This document shows, in pieces, positions 4,666-7,409 of a stretch of DNA of 7,409 nt. A program made the position numbers and the translations under genes. This DNA is from an uncultured Cloacibacillus sp. (GTDB lineage Bacteria; Synergistota; Synergistia; Synergistales; Synergistaceae), in contig CAKSWL010000097.1 in the NCBI GenBank assembly GCA_934511335.1, forward strand, positions 1 to 7,409, read 5' to 3'. Positions within the stretch are counted from its first letter, which is position 1. Each line of letters opens with the position of its first letter. A model generated the notes under the pieces. The model saw nothing but the letters and a program-made list of their open reading frames with translations, did no database searches and had not been told where the DNA came from.

Positions 4666-5178
4666 ATGATGGCTGTCAGTTGTACGTACAGCCCCGACTT
4701 CGGGGTGAAGATCACGGTGGGGCTCCCGAAGTATGTCGGCCGAGAGGCGGGTTTTGAGTTATGCGACGCGATTGACGCTTTGGTACGCGAGCGGCTTGAG
4801 GGGAGGGAGGAGGGACGGCGCCTTTTCCGCGCTTCCGAGACGGAGTGTCTCAGAGTCGAACCGGAGGGAGAAAGCGGGGGGCTCCCACGCCCCGCCAGGC
4901 CGGAGCCGGAGGATCTTGTCGAGCCGGACGGGCGCCAGGCGCACTCTGCGGGACAGGCCCCATCCGCCGAGTGGCCGTCCGCCGGGGTGGTGACGGTGAA
5001 CGAGATCGTGGCGTTTTGGAATATCGGCAAAAGCAGTTTTCGTCAGCGGGTGCGCGACGGGGTGTTTTCTCGCGCGGTCGACTGTCCAGACCGGGCGCCG
5101 AACGCTCCTAAGGTGTGGGATGCGGCGGTGGTCGGCGCGGAGCTGGCGAGGGCCGGGTATGTGAGGAGGGGTTTTTGA
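4666..5178 (+). CDS. Protein with AlpA/excisionase-like winged helix and Pro-rich linker
   Basis: 170 aa. Two adjacent ATG codons (4666 and 4669) follow GGAGGT at 4655-4660; either fits. Three parts are visible. Residues 1-56 form a small acidic N-terminal domain (FGVKITVGLPKYVG, then a helix with ELCDAIDALVRERL). Residues 60-106 are a Pro/Glu/Gly/Ala-rich disordered linker. Residues 108-152 resemble the AlpA/excisionase winged helix: VTVNEIVAFWNIGKSSFRQR, then a wing with FSRAVDCPDRAPNAPKVWD. Such domains recruit or regulate integrases or act as early regulators. The linker DNA is GC-rich with short repeats and contains a partial match to the 39-bp palindromic repeat, so it may have grown by insertion. 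The stop overlaps the next start by one base (TGATG). Confidence 0.65.
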   Translation: MMAVSCTYSPDFGVKITVGLPKYVGREAGFELCDAIDALVRERLEGREEGRRLFRASETECLRVEPEGESGGLPRPARPEPEDLVEPDGRQAHSAGQAPSAEWPSAGVVTVNEIVAFWNIGKSSFRQRVRDGVFSRAVDCPDRAPNAPKVWDAAVVGAELARAGYVRRGF

Positions 5179-5267
5179 TGGGTTTTGTTTTTAAGTTCGA
5201 TTTTCTTTCTCCGGAGGAGAACAGGCGGCTTTTGGAATTGGAGGGCCCGCGTGATGAGAGGTCATAG
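5178..5267 (+). CDS. 29-aa coupled microprotein
   Basis: ATG at 5178 shares its A with the upstream TGA stop, and AGGAGGGG at 5164-5171 sits six bases before it, a strong ribosome site. The product (MGFVFKFDFLSPEENRRLL at the N-terminus) has a hydrophobic start and a charged helix. It ends inside the next gene, which begins at 5254 in another frame, so three genes are chained by overlap. No family is recognised. The overlap and ribosome site are the evidence that it is real. Confidence 0.5.
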   Translation: MGFVFKFDFLSPEENRRLLELEGPRDERS

Positions 5268-5466
5268 ACTGCGTGTGAAGATCGCCGGTTTTCTGCGGCG
5301 GGTGTTGTCCGGCGAGCCGGCGTTTTTCGCGGTGTGCTGCTGTTATAACCGTGAGGCTTATGTCGGGCGGGAACGGCCGAACGAGCGGCCGCTCGACGTG
5401 CTGCCTTGTATGCGCTGCCATAAGTATGCGCGCTGCTGCTGGGGGCCGAGGGTGGAGGCGCGGTAG
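5254..5466 (+). CDS. Cys-rich small protein, probable zinc ribbon
   Basis: 70 aa from ATG at 5254, eight bases after GGAGGG (5240-5245). GTG at 5251 is an alternative, and an in-frame TTG at 5185 lacks a site. The N-terminal 20 residues are basic. Cys cluster at 28-30 (CCCY), 52 and 55 (CMRC), and 61-62 (CC), with His56 next to the middle pair, which fits one metal site. The spacing CxxC-x5-CC with an upstream Cys group looks like a degenerate zinc ribbon; no named family is recognised. It abuts the next gene (stop 5464-5466, start 5467). Many Arg suggest nucleic-acid contact, by inference only. A perfect 14-bp palindrome, CGAGCGGCCGCTCG, lies in the gene at 5382-5395. Confidence 0.6.
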   Translation: MRGHRLRVKIAGFLRRVLSGEPAFFAVCCCYNREAYVGRERPNERPLDVLPCMRCHKYARCCWGPRVEAR

Positions 5467-5835
5467 ATGCCCGACTTTGACATCCCCGGCATCGGCAAGG
5501 CGCGCATGAAGCTTACGGAGATGTCGCGGAATCCAACCGGCAAGAGCCGCGTCGCGGACGATATTAAGAAAAGACTTATCAAAGAGCTGTACGTGGAGAT
5601 CCGCGCCGCGCGCATGGCGGGACACACGTGGAGGTCTATTCGCGCGGCGATCGTCTCGGATATAAATCTGAAGATCTCCGAGGTGTGCGTCAACCGGATG
5701 TTCACGCGGCTGGATAAGGAATATGAAGCGGAGACCGGTGTAGCCGCCCTCCCCAACCAGAGCCGCGGCGGACGCAAGAGGGGGCACCGGGCGAAAGGCA
5801 AGAAACAGGAGGTCGAACCAAATGCCGATAGGTAA
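5467..5835 (+). CDS. Basic HTH-like early protein
   Basis: 122 aa. The ATG follows the upstream stop directly, with TGGAGG at 5453-5458 eight bases before. Residues 28-48 are a charged helix. Residues about 45-82 (HTWRSIRAAIV, then ISEVCVNRMFTRLDKEY) have the W-x-x-I ... S-x-x-x-V-x-R-x-F spacing typical of small helix-turn-helix domains of phage and plasmid proteins. The tail from 98 is very basic (RGGRKRGHRAKGKK) and should bind nucleic acid. It overlaps the next gene by 14 bases. Likely role: DNA binding in replication or early control just upstream of the primase. The family is not named. Confidence 0.6.
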   Translation: MPDFDIPGIGKARMKLTEMSRNPTGKSRVADDIKKRLIKELYVEIRAARMAGHTWRSIRAAIVSDINLKISEVCVNRMFTRLDKEYEAETGVAALPNQSRGGRKRGHRAKGKKQEVEPNADR

Positions 5836-6067
5836 ACGCAAAAAGAAAAGCGCCGCCGCTTCCAATGCTGGCCCCGCGAAAGCGAAACAGGGGGGGGCGA
5901 AGCGCAAGCCTCCGGTCATGCTGCCGGTGCGCCACGACATGTGTCCCGGCAGCTGTCCCAAGCTGCTGCTCGACGACACGCCGCGCTGCGGCTTTCTCTG
6001 CCGCGATTTCGGGCCGCTCGATACGCACGAGGACGGCGGGCCGGTGAAAAGCGGCAGGTGCAAATAA
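5822..6067 (+). CDS. Small Cys-rich protein with basic N-terminus
   Basis: 81 aa from ATG at 5822, nine bases after AGGAGG (5807-5812). Residues 1-30 are Lys/Ala-rich and basic, probably disordered. The C-terminal part carries CPGSC (41-45), CGFLC (56-60) and Cys80, a C-x3-C ... C-x3-C pattern that suggests one zinc site. The codon pattern and the ribosome site support it as real. It may act with the primase encoded 53 bases downstream, for example as a zinc-binding accessory, but that is inference from position. The gap 6068-6120 holds no further gene. Confidence 0.6.
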   Translation: MPIGKRKKKSAAASNAGPAKAKQGGAKRKPPVMLPVRHDMCPGSCPKLLLDDTPRCGFLCRDFGPLDTHEDGGPVKSGRCK

Positions 6068-6120
6068 GGACTGAGCACAGACCGCTGGCAATAGTTGGCA
6101 TCAGCAGCAGATAGGGGCAG

Positions 6121-7409
6121 GTGAGGGAACTGGCGGATTACGACTACAACTATTACGACGTGGAACGCGCCTTTTTGGAGGCGTTGGCGGAGGCCGGCAT
6201 TCCGCCGGCTTCCGGCGAGCAGATAATCCTCGACGGCACGAAGAGAACCTATACCGTCGCCGGAGATAAACAGAAAAAGCGGGGCGGTTACGTCGTCTAT
6301 ATGGACGAGAGCCCCGCGGGGGCCTTTTGGAAATATGGCGGCTCTTCCGCCGTTCCGAAGACGAAATGGCATTACAAGACGGGTTACGTCTCTTCTTTAT
6401 CCGAAGAGGAGCGTCAGGCGCTTTTTGAAAAGCAAAGGTTAAAGCGTCAGGAAGAGGAGCGCAAACGGGCGCAAACGCGCGGCATGCAGCAGCGCAAAGT
6501 CCGGATGGAATGGGCGGCGGCCACCAAAGCTACCGCCGCCCACCGGTACGCCGTGAAAAAAAAGCTCTCCTCCGTCCCCGGAGCGCGCCTCTACGGCGAC
6601 AGCCTTATGGTCGCCTATATCGACACAAGCGGCGAAATAAGGTCCCGGCAGCTCATTGATCTTAAAGGTCCCAGCAACCCCAGAGGCAAGGATAACAGCT
6701 GGGGCACGGGGAAACAGGGGCATTTCTGCGTCCTTTCCGGCTACCCCAATCCTCTGGGCAACGGGACTGACGTCATCCCGCCGAACGCGCCCGGCCCCAT
6801 CTTCATCTGCGAGGGCTGGGCGACCGGCGTCTCCATCTACGAGGCGACGGAATGCGTGACGGTGGTGGCCATCGACGCGGGCAACCTCTATCCCGTGACA
6901 AAGAGCCTGCTTGAGAATTACACCGGCGCGGAGTTCGTCGTCGCCGCCGATAACGACAGTTGGAAAAACAAAGGCAACACCGGCATGAAGGCGGCGATCG
7001 AACTCTGGTACGAGCTGGGCGTTCCCTTCGTCGCCCCTGACTTTGAAGAGGGCGAAGAACTCTCCGACTGGAACGACTTTGCCGCAAAACACGGCCTTGC
7101 CGTGACAAAACGCGCGATGCTGCGCAAACTGGAGCTCTTCAAGAAACAGGAGTCCTATATCGAACAGGAAGAAAAGCCGCGATTCCTCCACCTCAATTAC
7201 AACACCGGCCGTCCGACGGGCACGATCGCCAACCTGGAGGCGCTGCTGAAGGCCAAAAAGATTTGGGTGGGCTACAACGAAATAAAAAAAGAAGAAGTAA
7301 TGACCATCCCCGGCCGCATCTACTGCCGCGACAACGCGGCGACCGCCGGCGTGGCTCATATCAAATCCCTTTGCGCCCAATACGGCTATCCCAAGAGCGA
7401 AGTAGGCGA
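6121..7409 (+). CDS. Phage-type TOPRIM primase (5' part, runs off the edge)
   Basis: An open frame with 429 codons visible, cut by the window end. It starts GTG at 6121 because an in-frame TAG lies at 6112-6114; AGGGG directly upstream is a close-set ribosome site. Residues 1-95 are an N-terminal region of the kind seen in P4/TraC-type primases, then a charged helix (about 100-125). The TOPRIM core is clear: ICEGWATG with Glu231 (229-236), then AIDAGN at about 253-258 and the acidic AADND with Asp277 and Asp279. After about residue 345 a new region begins (GRPTGTIANLEALL, then IPGRIYCRDN) that resembles the N-terminal part of VirE/DUF5906-type primase-helicases, so a helicase domain is expected beyond the edge. 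It makes RNA primers for element replication. Confidence 0.85.
   Translation, partial: MRELADYDYNYYDVERAFLEALAEAGIPPASGEQIILDGTKRTYTVAGDKQKKRGGYVVYMDESPAGAFWKYGGSSAVPKTKWHYKTGYVSSLSEEERQALFEKQRLKRQEEERKRAQTRGMQQRKVRMEWAAATKATAAHRYAVKKKLSSVPGARLYGDSLMVAYIDTSGEIRSRQLIDLKGPSNPRGKDNSWGTGKQGHFCVLSGYPNPLGNGTDVIPPNAPGPIFICEGWATGVSIYEATECVTVVAIDAGNLYPVTKSLLENYTGAEFVVAADNDSWKNKGNTGMKAAIELWYELGVPFVAPDFEEGEELSDWNDFAAKHGLAVTKRAMLRKLELFKKQESYIEQEEKPRFLHLNYNTGRPTGTIANLEALLKAKKIWVGYNEIKKEEVMTIPGRIYCRDNAATAGVAHIKSLCAQYGYPKSEVG

Noticed and set aside
5382..5395. A 14-bp perfect palindrome, CGAGCGGCCGCTCG.
   Set aside because: It sits within a coding sequence of high GC with Arg/Pro/Leu codons; with no second copy, it is not enough for a regulatory claim.
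5191..6372. A 393-aa open frame on the minus strand.
   Set aside because: It lies opposite several rightward genes with good ribosome sites, its composition is rich in Arg, Pro and His as expected of a shadow frame in GC-rich DNA, and it shows no domain.
6439..7380. A 313-aa open frame on the minus strand.
   Set aside because: It is antisense to the primase, whose TOPRIM motifs are unmistakable, and it has no recognisable domain or ribosome site.

Overview
The window looks like the immunity and early-replication region of a prophage or related temperate element (a phage satellite or integrative element cannot be excluded). No capsid, tail, integrase or lysis gene is visible. The host is a bacterium with strong Shine-Dalgarno sites and a GC-rich early region. 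The species cannot be fixed from the sequence; a Synergistota (Cloacibacillus-like) host is only an impression. There are no rRNA or tRNA genes, no CRISPR array and no recognisable insertion sequence.

Layout. Bases 1-185 hold a hairpin with a UUCG loop and T-runs, probably a terminator, and no gene I can support. Bases 186-2429 are a leftward operon. Its first gene is a 153-aa Cro/CI-type (XRE) repressor, followed by an AT-rich ankyrin-repeat gene, a multi-pass membrane protein and a small membrane protein resembling DUF6804. The last two genes overlap by 4 bases. Bases 2430-2568 are an AT-rich divergent control region with a strong rightward promoter, a weak leftward promoter and repeated TATAAG half-sites.

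From 2569 to the right edge a rightward early operon follows: two overlapping micro-ORFs, a second XRE regulator (Cro-like), two small unknown proteins, a LuxR-type HTH protein flanked by two copies of a 47-bp hairpin repeat, a Cys-containing small protein, a linker-rich protein with an AlpA/excisionase-like winged helix, a 29-aa microprotein, two Cys-rich zinc-ribbon-like proteins with an HTH protein between them, and the 5' part of a large TOPRIM primase (possibly a primase-helicase) that runs off the right edge. One 51-aa coiled-coil gene lies on the opposite strand at 3725-3880.

How it fits together. The two divergent XRE proteins have nearly identical recognition helices and probably compete for the same operators, as CI and Cro do. 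Repressor dominance would silence the replication operon and keep the ankyrin and membrane genes on in the lysogen. That makes those genes the best candidates here for a lysogenic-conversion or superinfection-exclusion function. The early operon is also marked by two families of hairpin repeats: a 47-bp intergenic one, and a 39-bp palindromic one sitting in the 3' ends of two unrelated genes in different reading frames.
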